From Myotis daubentonii (taxonomy: Eukaryota > Chordata > Mammalia > Chiroptera > Vespertilionidae): DNA of 64,000 nucleotides. The stretch's first letter is position 1. The number at the start of each line of letters is the position of its first letter. The translations under genes and the position numbers were made by a program. Shown here piece by piece: positions 53,791 through 64,000 of this stretch. A model generated the notes under the pieces. It searched no databases. It was not told the DNA's origin and worked only from the letters and a program-made list of their open reading frames with translations. Where the stretch lies: positions 114,689,074-114,753,073 of the forward strand of contig NC_081840.1 of NCBI RefSeq assembly GCF_963259705.1, in the 5' to 3' direction.

Positions 53791-55875
53791 GGTCCAAATG
53801 GGGTGCTAAACCCGCAGGGCTTGACATGGTGATTGCAGCCTGGAAAGAAAATAGCAATAATGCTATTTACATTTTAAAATCTCATTTTAAATCATCTATA
53901 TTTGTACATTTTTATTGTATACATAATATATGACTACATTTGAATGTGCACAATGAGTAAACCAATACATATACATATGTATTGGTGACTGTGCCATCTC
54001 TTTTTCCTTGATAGAGAGGCAGAAATTGGAAAGTTTAGAGACCACTGCTCTTGGCTCCTCCTTGTCCTGACCCCTGCCCAAGCGGCTTCAGAAAGGGGCT
54101 CCAGCAGCCATGCCCACCCGATCTCCTCAGGACCTTTTCTGGGATGCTCATCTGAGATCCCATTAGCACCATGCTGACATCTGCCGGCTTAACTTGTCTG
54201 CCCTGCCCACCCAGCCTGGCAAATGAAGAAACTGATGGAATCCAAAAACCATTTCTAATTTACAGTGTGACATCTGGTTCAGAGATGAGGCCTCAGCTCC
54301 TCATCTATTAGCACGAGGGGCTTTATCACGGGGGTCCTGCACCCTCAGTTGTGGTTCTGAGTTGGAAGCTGGGGCTGTAGCCCAGGTGGAACATGTCCTC
54401 CTTGTGCTCCATTTCCTAAGTCTGTTCCAACTATAGGACACACTCCAGCCGCTGCCCCTCCAGCCAGGTGTGTCATCTTGACTGTGACGCTTCCCCTCTC
54501 CTGGTCTCAAAAACTTCACCTGTGTGGGGGTAGCCTTGGTCCTGCTGTGGATTACCCAGGGGGCGGGGGAGGGTGGAGTTAATGCACTGGTTGTCATGAA
54601 CAACCTTCAGAAGAATGTCTTAAATGAACCTCATATCCTTCCGCTCCTGTCATCATTTATCCAGCTTGGCAGGAAATGGCGGGGGGAGGGGCTTCCATTC
54701 ATTGAGAAGATATTTCCTGAGCACCTTTAGTGCTAAGCACCAGGGTCCCAGCACAGGTTCAACATCCATGGTCTCAGGGGAGAGTTGCTGCCACTATAGT
54801 GGGGGAGACAAGGAAAAAAGGCAAGAAAAGATCTAATAAGGATGATTCCCACTGGAAATACATGCTCAGAAGTTCGTAAGAGGGACAGCTGCCCCAGGGA
54901 AAGGGGCCTACAGGAGCTGGGGGGTCATGATAAGAAAGAGTCCTCTGTCCCCAGAGACCAGGAGAGGGAAACGCCCTTGGCTTACTCAATGGGACAGAAA
55001 AGGCCCAGAGCGGTTGCAATAGAGGCAACAGCACAGCACTGTGGCAGGAGAGGCCAGGGCCGTGGGTGGGAGCAGATGGGTCCCAGCAATGCATGGATCA
55101 TTTTGTAGGAACTCTTCAACCCTCCTCCTCACCTCTTCCCAGGTGATAATTCCGTGCCAAGAAGAAAGCCCACAGCTACCAACACTCCTGGCTCACACAG
55201 GCTCAATTCCCCTGTGAGAGGTCTGCTTGGCTTGAGCACCCAAAGAAAGCCTTGGCCCTTAAAACCGAGGATTGGGGGAACTAGATGCAAACTCAGGTTG
55301 TGCAAACAGCCCTCCCATTTCACTTTCTGATGATTGACTTGGGTGGCTCCCGTCTCCCTCCCCCAGCTTCCTTCTCCATCATAATTGGGGTCTTGGCAGC
55401 TGACACTTTGGGACTGAGCTGTGAGTGGCTGGCGGCCAGTCTCCACAATCATGCTCTGCTCCCCTCAGCAGCCACCCACCTTGGCTGTGAAGCCAGGAGC
55501 TCACTCACAGGCACCTCCCCGCTCAGGGCCCAGGGCCGGCCAGGAAAAAACTAGCACCTTCGCTGAGGTCCTCCCCTCCCTCAGGTGTCTGGAAGCACCA
55601 AAGAACCCAGCCTCCTCTCTCAGCATTAGCAGTCTGGATGCAGGCAGGACACACTCAGAGTGTAGTTTTCACAGCTGCCACCCACAGCTAGTGACACAGA
55701 GGCAAACAGGCTCCTGTGGGCCCATCACCTAGACCCAGGTGCCCACACACATGGGGCCCAGGCAGGGCAGGCTTCCTCCTGGATAAGAGGGCCAGCTCAT
55801 GTTGGGCGGACAGGGTAGGAGGGGAGGCGGACTATGGAGATGCCCCATGAAATGAGCAAGCTGATGAGAGCATCC
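53791..55875. other. Unassigned stretch
   Basis: About 2.1 kb of moderate GC without clear repeats. 'ccaatacatatacatatgta' with 'ttggtg' (53961-53986) is a small AT palindrome. Overlapping open frames on both strands are not gene-like. Confidence 0.3.
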
Positions 55876-55879
55876 CCTG

Positions 55880-56085
55880 CTTTGCATTGTGCACCCTGCT
55901 ATGTGCCAAGTTCCAAGCTGGATGCTTCACACCCATAACTTATTGCCTCACCCAAACTTCACACAGTGAGCCTCAGACTCGGAGTTGTTTTCACACCCAT
56001 TTTATAGATGAAAAAAACTGAGACTCTGAGAGATCAATTAAGAGCCTAAGGTTACCACGCTAGGAAGTGGCAGTTGGGGGATCTG
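55880..56085 (-). repeat. MIR SINE, nearly full length
   Basis: 'cccattttatagatgaaaaa', 'actgagactctgagagatca' and 'cctaaggttaccacgctagg' are MIR in reverse. Confidence 0.8.
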
Positions 56086-56309
56086 AAATCTGCCTTCCTG
56101 CTCAAGGGCCCATGCTCCCTCTGCCCCATCCCTGTCCTCGCAAGGCCCAAGTCTGCTGACTGTCCACTGGGCCACACTCGGGTCAGCTGCTGGGGGCACA
56201 CAGGACATGCTCCCGATAGCCAAGGAAGGGGCTTAGAGCTGAGTTGCAGAGAAAGGACAGCATCCAGGAAACAGTTCTAGGATAATGGAGTATGAGGTTG
56301 AATAAGGGA

Positions 56310-56395
56310 GAAAGGGCATTAAACAGTGTCCGACAGAACTGGGCTTGGACCTGAGCACTCTGAACCTTAGTTTCCTCATCTAAAAATGAGGGGCG
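56310..56395 (+). repeat. MIR SINE fragment
   Basis: 'gaaccttagtttcctcatct' preceded by 'ctgggcttggacctgag' matches MIR. Confidence 0.7.
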
Positions 56396-57670
56396 GCCCC
56401 TGTGAGCACGGGCAGTGCTCAGCTAGGGATGGGTGTTTCGTATGTTCCCTTGCTTCCTGCTTACCCTTCTCTTCTTTCTATCCCTCCCAACAAGCGCATT
56501 CAGGCTTTGCAGAAGGAAGCACTCCGTGTGGGCTTCCTGGGGGAGCTGGGCCTGCCGCCCCTCACCCCGCCCCCACCCGACCTGTGATCTCTGATCCCAA
56601 CAGAGAGGATTGTGTAATTGTGCTGTGAGCTTGTTTCCTCTTCTGTAAAATGGGAATATTAAGTCACTGGGTGTCATGTGGCCTCTCTGGGACCCTGCTT
56701 CCTCAGTATTAAAGCCCCCTGAGGTTTGTGCCCGAAGCTAGGGCCCACCCTGTCCCCAGGTCCTGCCACCCAACATGGCAGCCTGTAGGGAACAGTGTTC
56801 ATGTCCAGGGTGGGAAAGGAAACATTTCTGGGCCATATCCTCTCCCCAGAGGGCCTCTGACAGAAACAAGAAGAGGGACAGAGAGCGAGGAGGAAGAAAT
56901 CTGCCCTGAAAAAAACTCACAAGCCATAAATGAAATTCTCCCAGCTAGCTGGTGGCAGGGCAGCCCTTCACCTACAGAGGCACCGGAGCACTTCCTGTCT
57001 GGGCTGGGGCAGGGCTGGCCAGGATGCTGGTGGAGACCAGCCCCAGCCAGGGCAGGGTGCTCTGACCACACACGTGGTCATACACAGGGTGAAGAGAGAT
57101 CTATTTCTGACCAATGGTTAGGAGGTGGTGGCAGGTGACAAAGCTGGGTGAGGAGCTACAAATAGGTTCTGGGTACCTGGGCATGGAAAATCTCCCACTT
57201 TCAAGACATTCCCCTCAACAGCCCACCCACACACCACCTTCACTCCGTGGCCAGTGAAACCTCGTCTTTCCTAGACAGACAGGGATTAACAATCACACAC
57301 CCTCAGTGGGGCTATAGGATGGGGTGGTTTACTGAGGTTCAGAGCTTGGGGTGCTCAGCTTTGATTGGCTCCTGCTATCCAAAGGGCTCCTCGGAGGAGG
57401 CAGTATGAGAATTGTGGCAGAATTTCCCTAGTCTGGAATGGAGCTGTTTTGCAGGGAGCTTTCTCCAGTTCCCTTCATCACCCTGTCTTCCAGGCTTATC
57501 TCCATCAGAAGGAGAGGGAAGGCCTCGGAAGGAAAGTAGAGAAGGGTTGGAGCCACCTGGGTCAAGAGGAATAGTCCAGGGGCCAGAAGCACCTAATGGA
57601 GTTGCACATCCCAGCCTGACCCGACCTATCTCCCCCACCTCTTCCTCCCCTCCCTTACCCCCTGCCCCAC
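56396..57670. other. Unassigned GC-rich stretch
   Basis: A MIR-like piece lies at 56628-56665 ('gtttcctcttctgtaaaatg'). No exon is supported. A 136-codon frame (56728-57138) lacks any domain. Confidence 0.35.
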
Positions 57671-57674
57671 TATA

Positions 57675-57745
57675 GACATTAACTGAGCACCTACTATGTG
57701 GCAGCACCATCTGGGTCAATGTTCACACAATGTAAACAAGGCAGG
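57675..57745 (-). repeat. MIR SINE fragment
   Basis: 'actgagcacctactatgtgg' is the reversed MIR/L2 3' end; the rest is not recognisable. Confidence 0.45.
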
Positions 57746-58480
57746 CACAGCTCCACTGAAGCAAAGGGGCCTGGGGCGGGGCGGGGAGGGGGGGCAGGTA
57801 AGAGCAGAGAGCTCCTCACCTTTAGAAGGTCACCCGCCCTTCCACGGCTGAGAGGCCCTGACTGGCACATGGATTCCATCCAGTGGATGTCCCTGGGGCA
57901 GCTGCTATACACCCAGCACTGTGTCAGACTGCGAGGATATGTGGTGAGTCAGCTGGTCTGTGGGTGGGGGACACAAACAAACACAGCTGACTCGCTCCCC
58001 GGCTGGTACAGGGGGTGGAGGAGGGTGAGGAAAGAGGAGCCCAGGCACCCTTGCCTGAGGGGCTGCCCAGCCAAAGGTGAGGAATGCCCACAGGAGCACA
58101 CAAGCCACCAGAGGCCCAGGGGAGCACTTCCTCGCTTCCTCCCCGACCTGCATATTGATATGGGGCCAGGAGTTGATGGGGCTGGGGGCCGGCCTCTGCT
58201 TCTGCATTATTAGCTCCTGAGGCTGAGAGTGTGAAAAATGAGGCTGGGACCCCGGACACTTGTCTGAGCTGCTGAAATTGCACTTGTCCACACTCTGCCT
58301 CTGCCTGGCTCCCTCCCACCTCTAGCCTCCTCTCCCACCCTCACACCTGCACCATCCTGGATTCTGTCACTCAAGGAACAAAGGAACGGACACTAGCAGT
58401 GGAATTCCATGACGAGAGGGCAGAGTTCAGGATGGCGTCTTACAGGCTCATTCCTCACATGGCAGCCCACAGGCATCAAC
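57746..58480. other. Unassigned GC-rich stretch
   Basis: A G-rich tract at 57770-57800 has several G runs. No exon or repeat is supported. Confidence 0.3.
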
Positions 58481-58489
58481 AGGACCGGT

Positions 58490-58585
58490 GCTGAATGCCT
58501 CAGTGTTGGGGCCCAGAGAGGTGCAGCACCCTACCCAAAGTGGCACAGCAAGAGGGCAGTGCTAGGCCTGGGGCCAGGTCTCTGC
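58490..58585 (-). repeat. MIR SINE fragment
   Basis: 'ggggcccagagaggtgcagc' and 'cccaaagtggcacagcaaga' match MIR in reverse. Confidence 0.5.
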
Positions 58586-58919
58586 AATCATCTCAGCCTC
58601 CATCCACTCTTCCAAGTGGGTGGACTCCTGCTGGTTTCACTCCCTGACTGGATGCCCAGGCCTGGTGCTCCTCCAGCTCAGAGAGACAGCCTGGTGGAGA
58701 ACAGGGGGAGGGTGTGGGACAGAGGGGAGGAGGAGAAAACAGAAAGCGCCAGCTGATTCATATTTCTAAATGTCATGTTATTCCAGGCGTGTTCTCACTT
58801 TGCCACCACCTTCATCCACCCCTGCTTGCCATCCTGAGGACTAGCTGCAAGGGGGGCGGGAGGGAGAGCTGCGAGGCCATGGGCTGGGGGCTCCCTTTCT
58901 TCCCTGCCCCCTGAATGAG
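58586..58919. other. Unassigned GC-rich stretch
   Basis: No repeat or gene signature recognised. Confidence 0.3.
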
Positions 58920-59030
58920 CACTGTTGGGAGCCAGGAGGCCTGGGTTCTAGCCCTGACTCTGGAGGTGGTTGCTGTGGGACATGGAGCCTGTCTGTAGGT
59001 CCTTTCTTTACTTCTCAGTGTATTATGGGG
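58920..59030 (+). repeat. MIR SINE fragment
   Basis: 'ggcctgggttctagccctga' opens a MIR-like block that fades after about 100 bases. Confidence 0.55.
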
Positions 59031-59239
59031 CTGGGGAGGTGCTGTGGTTCCCAAAATGGCTGCATGTTAGTATTGGCTCAAAACAAAACAAAAAGCAGAT
59101 TCAGAAAGTATGATTCAGTAAGCCATGGGGGAGCCTGGGACTGTATGTTTGAAGCATTTCCCCGACTCCCACCCAACCTGCTGATTCTGGAGCAACAGGT
59201 CTGCTGAGGGTGGTTGGCAAGCTCGAGGCTACATGCTTC

Positions 59240-59395
59240 CATTCAGACTCTAATTTGTCTTCTGTGCTCATTCCCCTCCCCCAAAAGGCCCTCCTTGATT
59301 TTCCACCCCATCTGCAACCTCCGGTCCTCATCGCTCCCGGCCCACCTCCCCGCCCACGCTGACGTACTGGTGTGCGTTCAGAAAGGTGAGTCCTC
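59240..59395 (+). repeat. L2 LINE fragment
   Basis: 'gtgctcattcccctcccc' and 'aaaggccctccttgattttc' resemble the L2 3' region. Confidence 0.45.
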
Positions 59396-59419
59396 ACACA
59401 GCACAGAGGAAGGTGCTCA

Positions 59420-59560
59420 GCATTAGAGCCACCCAAGTTCAAAGCTGCTCTGCTGCCTGAGGTCTTGTGACTCTGGGGAAGGGACTTAACCTCTCTAAGC
59501 CTCCATTTCCAAAATCTCTTAAATGGGTCTAAACGGACATTACCTCTCTGGGCCGCCGGG
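59420..59560 (+). repeat. MIR SINE
   Basis: 'agccacccaagttcaaagct', 'ggaagggacttaacctctct' and 'aagcctccatttccaaaatc' follow MIR order. Confidence 0.75.
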
Positions 59561-59774
59561 ACCTCCCCACCCACATGTATTGCCCCGTTGGAAGGAGGAG
59601 GAGCAGGGGCCCTTACAGAACAGGGTTAATGGCAGAACGCGCCCAGCTGGCCCTGACTCGCTCGCTTGGCTGCTGTGGGAAGTCGGGGTGCCTGCCACAC
59701 CAGGTGCGCCGACAGACAGAGGACTGGGCAATCAGGGGTCCTCGACAAAGAACAGGTTCGCCAGGTGCCACCCA

Positions 59775-60050
59775 GGGTCCCTGCAGGAAACAGAATTCTC
59801 CCCAGATGGTTCAACTGAAGCGACAAGTAGAGGGACCGTTGATAGAGGCAGGTAGAGTTAAGGTACCCCAAAAGCTGGTGAGGCTCCTGAGGAGGAGTAA
59901 TGGCAGATGGCTGTCAGCACCCCAAACCTAAGGAGGTCAGGACAGGTGAGTTGTCAGGGCCCCAAAGGAGCCATGGAAGAGGCACTGCTCCACGGAGCAG
60001 CAGCAGTAGAGGGAGGCAGCCACCTCCAGGGCCACAGCATCATGGCAAGG
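59775..60050 (+). repeat. Old repeat, shared with 47040-47300
   Basis: 'ccctgcaggaaacagaattc', 'gagggaccgttgatagaggc' and 'aggaggtcagg' words run in the same order as an old LTR-like repeat. The class is not resolved. Confidence 0.4.
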
Positions 60051-60329
60051 AGAAGCAGAGGGAAATAGCCCAACCTCTCTCTGCTCCCATCCTCCATCTC
60101 ATTCTGGTACCTTCCATTGGCCATGCCCAGGCCGCAGCCAGAGGCATCAGCGGCCCCAAGAGGTCCCTTCCTGGGGTACAGATCAGAGCAGAGAAGACAG
60201 AGTTTTGCATGGCAAGTTGGGGGTTTGGGAGACAAACAGAGACTAGCCAGCTACTCAGGCAGCTTGCCAATCGGCCCGCTCTTCCACCCACCCCCACCTG
60301 GACTCCGCAGGCTCTGAGAGGCCAGTGTG

Positions 60330-60440
60330 CCTGCGGCATCCTTCAGAAGTCCTGGGTTTCAGCCCCGCCTCCGCCACAGACCCACGGAGTGACATTAGAA
60401 AGTCACCTTTCCTCTCTGGCCACAGTCTCCTCATCATGGT
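60330..60440 (+). repeat. MIR SINE fragment
   Basis: 'cctgggtttcagccccgcct', 'ttagaaagtcacctttcctc' and 'cagtctcctcatcatgg' follow MIR order. Confidence 0.65.
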
Positions 60441-60559
60441 GGGGCTAACCCGGCTGTCCTGGGCTGCCTTGTCAAGTCCTGGCCTGCGGTTTTCCTCCCC
60501 TGCCTTCTGTGGAGGGGAGAGAGCCCCCTCCACAGGAAAACAGGGCTGGAGAACAAGGA

Positions 60560-60930
60560 AGGCAAATGGAAAATTAATTCTGGGCAGTAAAGAGCAGAGG
60601 CTGTTGTTTGTGATGTATAACTTACTCTTTGTGTCAAACTGTGTACTGTGAATAGCAGTGGGATGGCAAGAAAACCGAGATCTATTACTGAGAGCTTAAT
60701 CTGTTCTCCGTGTTGGAGAAGGGAGAGGGAGGGGGGAAGACTACAACTTTAATCACAGGCCCAGCCCGAGATGTCAAGCTGCTCTCGGTGCGTTAGTAAA
60801 AGGATGTTGTATTACAGGCTTCCCAGACAGCGCCCCACACTGCAGCTTTATCTGCCGAGCTGTAAGTTAGCACACCTACTTTACGCTCCTCGGGTAAAAC
60901 CAGTAATTTAGCTGAAAAATACATACACAC
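60560..60930. promoter_or_regulatory. Possible conserved non-coding element / enhancer
   Basis: The block has no repeat signature and an even, motif-dense texture ('gctttatctgccgagctgta', 'taattt', 'aatcacagg', 'gtgtactgtgaatag'). It sits 200 bp before a similar block at 61130-61450. Enhancer function is inferred; no cross-species comparison is possible here. Confidence 0.35.
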
Positions 60931-61129
60931 ACACACAGAGCGTGGGGTGTGGGAGCTTTGGAGAGGGAGCTGCTCCCTTGAACAAGGAAGAGCTAAAAAT
61001 GTGCAAACCGGGAGGAAAATGACACCGTCGCTACACCTCCCGTCATTAGCACGCAGGCTCCTGGTCCAAGCCCCGAAGCCGGCCCACCTTCCTTTCTACC
61101 TGCCTGGGTGCCTCCCCCGACCACCCCTC

Positions 61130-61450
61130 TCAGCCATGAACCGTAAATTACATGCTGACACCTTTAATTTGTGCAAAGTATGCCTGGCTGCGCCTGGCAC
61201 CAGCAGCCGGCTGCTATAATAAGGTCAATCTATATTCATTGTCGCAGCACTTGATGTGCCAGAGAGCAGAGGGAGGCAGCGCTGTGCTGGCTTCTCCAGG
61301 CTGGGGAGGGGGGGGCAAGGGGAGGCTGCCCGCTGCCGCCACTCATCTCAGCCTGGCACCAGTTGGTTTATCACTTATGCATGGCATGAGCGATGTTAAG
61401 ATTTAGCTAATCACCATCAGTTATTCATCCGATCACAGCCTGGAGACAGC
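61130..61450. promoter_or_regulatory. Possible conserved non-coding element / enhancer
   Basis: Motif-like words crowd the block: 'cctttaatttgtgcaaagta', 'aaggtcaatctatattcatt' (a nuclear-receptor-like half site), 'atttagctaatcacc' and 'agttattcatccgatcacag'. A G run at 61303-61312 divides it. No repeat is recognised. Function is inferred. Confidence 0.35.
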
Positions 61451-61704
61451 TGCTGTGCCTGCCTGCTTGAGCCAGAGAGGGAGGCCCCTACCCAGGATCA
61501 CCATGGAGAGACCACTCAGTGGGTCTGACTGTGTCTTCCGGGTAGTGGCCCCTGGTGGTGTAGAGCTCAGGATTGTAGACCCCTGGTCTCTTGAAGGAGA
61601 AGCTGTTAGGAGCACCCCACAGGCAGGGGCACATGTGCGTGATGTCTGCATCCTGGGGTCCAGCCAGGGCCAGGCACCTCGGGGATGTGTCTAAAACAGG
61701 GCCT

Positions 61705-61925
61705 AGGCATTGACATTACAGAGTTCTGGGTTTTAAGCCCAGCTCTGCCTCTTGCAAGCTGTGAGAGCTTCATCTCTGGGCTGCAGATTCTTCATCCAGA
61801 AAATGGGGAAACAACTCCATTCCTGGCAGAGAGAGTGTAAGGATGCAAAGTAATACATGCATAGAGGTCCCGGCATGTCTGCACATAGTAGGCACTCAGT
61901 CAAGGACAGTTCCCATTATCACAGC
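61705..61925 (+). repeat. MIR SINE, nearly full length
   Basis: 'gagttctgggttttaagccc', 'attcttcatccagaaaatgg' and 'cacatagtaggcactcagtc' cover MIR from core to 3' end. Confidence 0.85.
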
Positions 61926-62200
61926 TTTGGTGGATCCATCACATGTGCTGTTGGGTGGTGCATGTCTGTTTTCAAAGGAGAATCTAGACACAAAAGGCTC
62001 CTAAAGGGTGGGGCAGGGACTGGTGGCTGAGCCTATTTTGAGATAAACTCTACTTGCCTGGGCCTGTTTTGAGATGGGTCTCAGACCTTGAAATGTCTCA
62101 GCTGAAGAAGATTCAAAAAGCATCTCCAGGGCTGGGGAGGATCAAAGAGGCAGAGATGAACCAAATTATCAGTCTTGAACAGGCTGGAGGCAACAGAGGA
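61926..62200. other. Unassigned stretch
   Basis: Two similar 'cctattttgagat' and 'cctgttttgagat' words at 62031 and 62062 form a tiny local duplication. Nothing else is recognised. Confidence 0.3.
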
Positions 62201-62204
62201 AGCA

Positions 62205-62330
62205 CAGTGGCCCAGACTGTAGATGTGAAGGGCCTTGGAGATTGGTCAGCCCAATCCTTCATGGTAGAGATGGGGAACAGAAGGCAGAGAGGGAACTGGC
62301 TGGTCCAAGATAGTCCAGGCCAGGAGGGGC
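62205..62330 (-). repeat. MIR SINE fragment
   Basis: 'gagatggggaacagaaggca' followed by 'actggctggtccaagatag' is MIR-like in reverse. Confidence 0.45.
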
Positions 62331-62529
62331 AGAGCTGGGGCCCCAGCCAGGCTTCAGCCTTCACAGCTTCTTCCACTTCCCCACGGGACAGACCCCAGGA
62401 GAGACAGATGACCATCAGTCTCCAGGAGGGAGGGTGTTGCTCCTAGGATCACTGGGCACCTACTTCCCTCTTCATGATGCTTAGTCAGGGTTGCACAAGG
62501 GTTCCCAGCTTTGTCCACAGCCATGTGAG

Positions 62530-62650
62530 TGGTGGGAAGCACAGGACTGAGTCTTAAGGCCTTTGGTTGATCCTCAGTTTCCTTATTGGCACATGGGAGC
62601 CCTTAGCATCTGCCCCTCGGGGCTAATGGGAAGATTAAGTGAGACCAACT
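62530..62650 (+). repeat. MIR SINE fragment
   Basis: 'tcctcagtttccttattggc' and 'taatgggaagattaagtgag' follow the MIR 3' half. Confidence 0.7.
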
Positions 62651-62804
62651 GTGGGAAACAGGTGGCAGGAGGCAGGCCAAATAAAGAGCCCTTTGCCTTC
62701 CAATCAACAAGCTTAGAGTCAAAAGAGGGGTGGCTGAGCTGACAACAGCCTAAGGGGTCACCTAAGTCCAACTACACACAAGCAACCAAGTTAAAGACTG
62801 AAAA

Positions 62805-63065
62805 CATGCTAGCTCCTCCTAGTGCCATACCTTTGTCCTGGCTGGTCCCTCTCTCAGGAATGCCCTTCCCTTCTCACCCTCTCCAGCTCACCCTCCCAGC
62901 TCCTAATCAGATCCCACTTCCTCCCCAATGCCCTTTCTCCTCCTTGGTGTCAGGGATGGCCTCCCCTGTCTCACCCGCCACACACCCTGGCTGCAGGTGT
63001 GCGCTCTATCTGCTCACTAGTGATTAGGCCCCAGATTGGAAGCACCGGGAAGGTGAGGCATTATT
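62805..63065 (+). repeat. L2 LINE 3' fragment
   Basis: 'ctctcaggaatgcccttccc', 'ctaatcagatcccacttcct' and 'ttaggccccagattggaagc' follow the L2 3' order. Confidence 0.75.
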
Positions 63066-64000
63066 TAAGAGCTAGGCCCCCTTGGCCTCTATGGGCTCCA
63101 CTGGCTCATCTGCCAATTGCACAGACAAAGGTGGGGTGCTCTTCGTGGCCCCAGGCATCACAATCCTATGCAAAACTTCCAGAAAAAATGTTGACTCTGA
63201 AGGGACTATAAGGGCCAGGCCAATGGTCATCTCCATGGAAACCAGTGCTATTAGGCTGAATTTCTTCATTTCCATAGGATAGAAACTGAGTCCATGTTAA
63301 TTTAATATAAAGAAATACAAATGTTCTCTCCCACCTGGCCTTGTGCCCTAAGGTTTCTAATCACCTGCCACTCCCCCGGAAGGCCTGTGCCTGTCCACCT
63401 CTGGCCACCTCTCTCCACTCCTGCCCACCTAGATCAGCCCAGAGCTTGCATCTCGGCACATCTTCCTGTGTATCACAATTACCCACACACCTGTGCTGTG
63501 CAACCTGCCAGGCCACGGCACTTCCAGTGCTCAATCGCCCTCGAAATGGGTTTCATTTCTTATCAAAAAACTTGGACAGCATGGAAGGTGGGGCCCCCAT
63601 GGCAAGCAGGGCTATCAACCTCCCACCACCAACTGGTGAGTTCACTTGGTTGGATACTTCATGCCTATTAGTCCCAAGCATGACCAGAGAGCTACAGCCT
63701 GGCCAGGCCTGGGCTGGGCCCACTCATCCCATAGCATCCTTATTAGGTTGCTATTGGCACTGTTATCATCTACTCTCAAGTGACTGTGAAGCTGTTTTGA
63801 CGATGAAAAACCAAAAGCAAGAGAGTCATGGGGCTGGTGCATTCTTTCATAGAGTGAAATCTGAGCCTCCCACAGGGCTGGAGGTGTCATGCCCACGTGG
63901 GCACGCCCTCTCAGTGCAGGGAACTCAGGGCCTGTCGTCATAAACACCTAGTTTCCCCAATGTCTTTTTTTAACTTTTTGCCTTGATTGACACCTGACTG
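63066..64000. other. Unassigned stretch to window end
   Basis: No exon, RNA gene or transposon end is supported. Two overlapping plus-strand frames (116 and 200 codons, 63321-63943) lie in low-stop sequence and show no domain or codon pattern of a real gene. Confidence 0.3.

Noticed and set aside
56455..56590. Exon-like segment: pyrimidine tract and AAG acceptor before a frame ending in a Pro-rich stretch and stop
   Set aside because: No upstream partner exon, no recognisable domain, and MIR relics on both sides; this is not enough to call a terminal exon.
57865..57945. Possible exon ending at a good GTGAGT donor
   Set aside because: No acceptor with matching phase, no domain, and GTGAGT occurs often by chance over 64 kb.
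63341..63943. 200-codon plus-strand open frame
   Set aside because: No domain, poor initiation context that I can judge, and competing frames on both strands; low stop density explains it.
1..64000. Endogenous retrovirus internal genes
   Set aside because: Only solo MaLR-type LTRs and LTR-like relics are visible; no gag, pol or env motif was recognised in any frame.

Overview
The window is nuclear DNA from a mammal, most likely a vesper bat (Vespertilionidae). The evidence is the repeat content. There are three tRNA-derived SINEs of the VES type and four non-autonomous Helitrons of the HeliBat type, with TC at the 5' end, CTAG at the 3' end and insertion between A and T. There are also several short hAT and Tc1/mariner elements of the sort that were active recently in this bat family. 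Eutherian-wide MIR, L2, L1M, MaLR and MER5 relics form the background. Repeat type alone does not give the species. 

I find no host protein-coding exon, rRNA, intact tRNA or other functional RNA gene that I can support. Nearly all open reading frames are short, overlap repeats or are antisense shadows of one another. The window reads as intergenic or deep intronic sequence. The only recognisable protein-coding material is transposon-derived: a broken Tc1-type transposase and decayed L1 ORF2 pieces. One 302-codon open frame (35906-36814, minus) is longer than expected by chance but matches nothing I recognise. 

Layout. 1-9 kb: MIR, L1M, L2, MaLR LTRs, a Tigger-like MITE (4480-4656) and a Helitron (7509-7842). 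10-11 kb: a hAT relic holding a 36-nt insert identical in layout to the 5' half of tRNA-Arg(CCT), flanked by a 15-bp target duplication, followed by a G-run block. 12-19 kb: L1, L2 and MIR relics. 19-21 kb: a hAT element inside an LTR, a minus-strand Helitron and a CR1/L3 relic. 23.4-24.4 kb: a composite Tc1/mariner element with a DD36E-spaced transposase remnant. 26-28 kb: a VES SINE next to an L1 3' end. 30-31 kb: a near-perfect MER5-like palindrome and two MaLR LTRs. 33-41 kb: two hAT elements, two VES SINEs, the long open frame and simple repeats. 43 kb: two adjacent mariner MITEs. 49.7-50.3 kb: two Helitrons joined head to tail. 51-64 kb: mostly unique sequence with MIR and L2 relics, plus two blocks (60.56-60.93 and 61.13-61.45 kb) that look like conserved non-coding elements. 

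There is no gene system in the usual sense. The most informative parts are records of DNA rearrangement: the retroposed tRNA half, the Tc1 composite with two 5'-type outer ends, the palindrome with 98% matching arms, and the Helitron tandem whose first copy lacks its terminator. Boundaries of old repeats are approximate because no consensus library was available; boundaries given with target duplications are exact.
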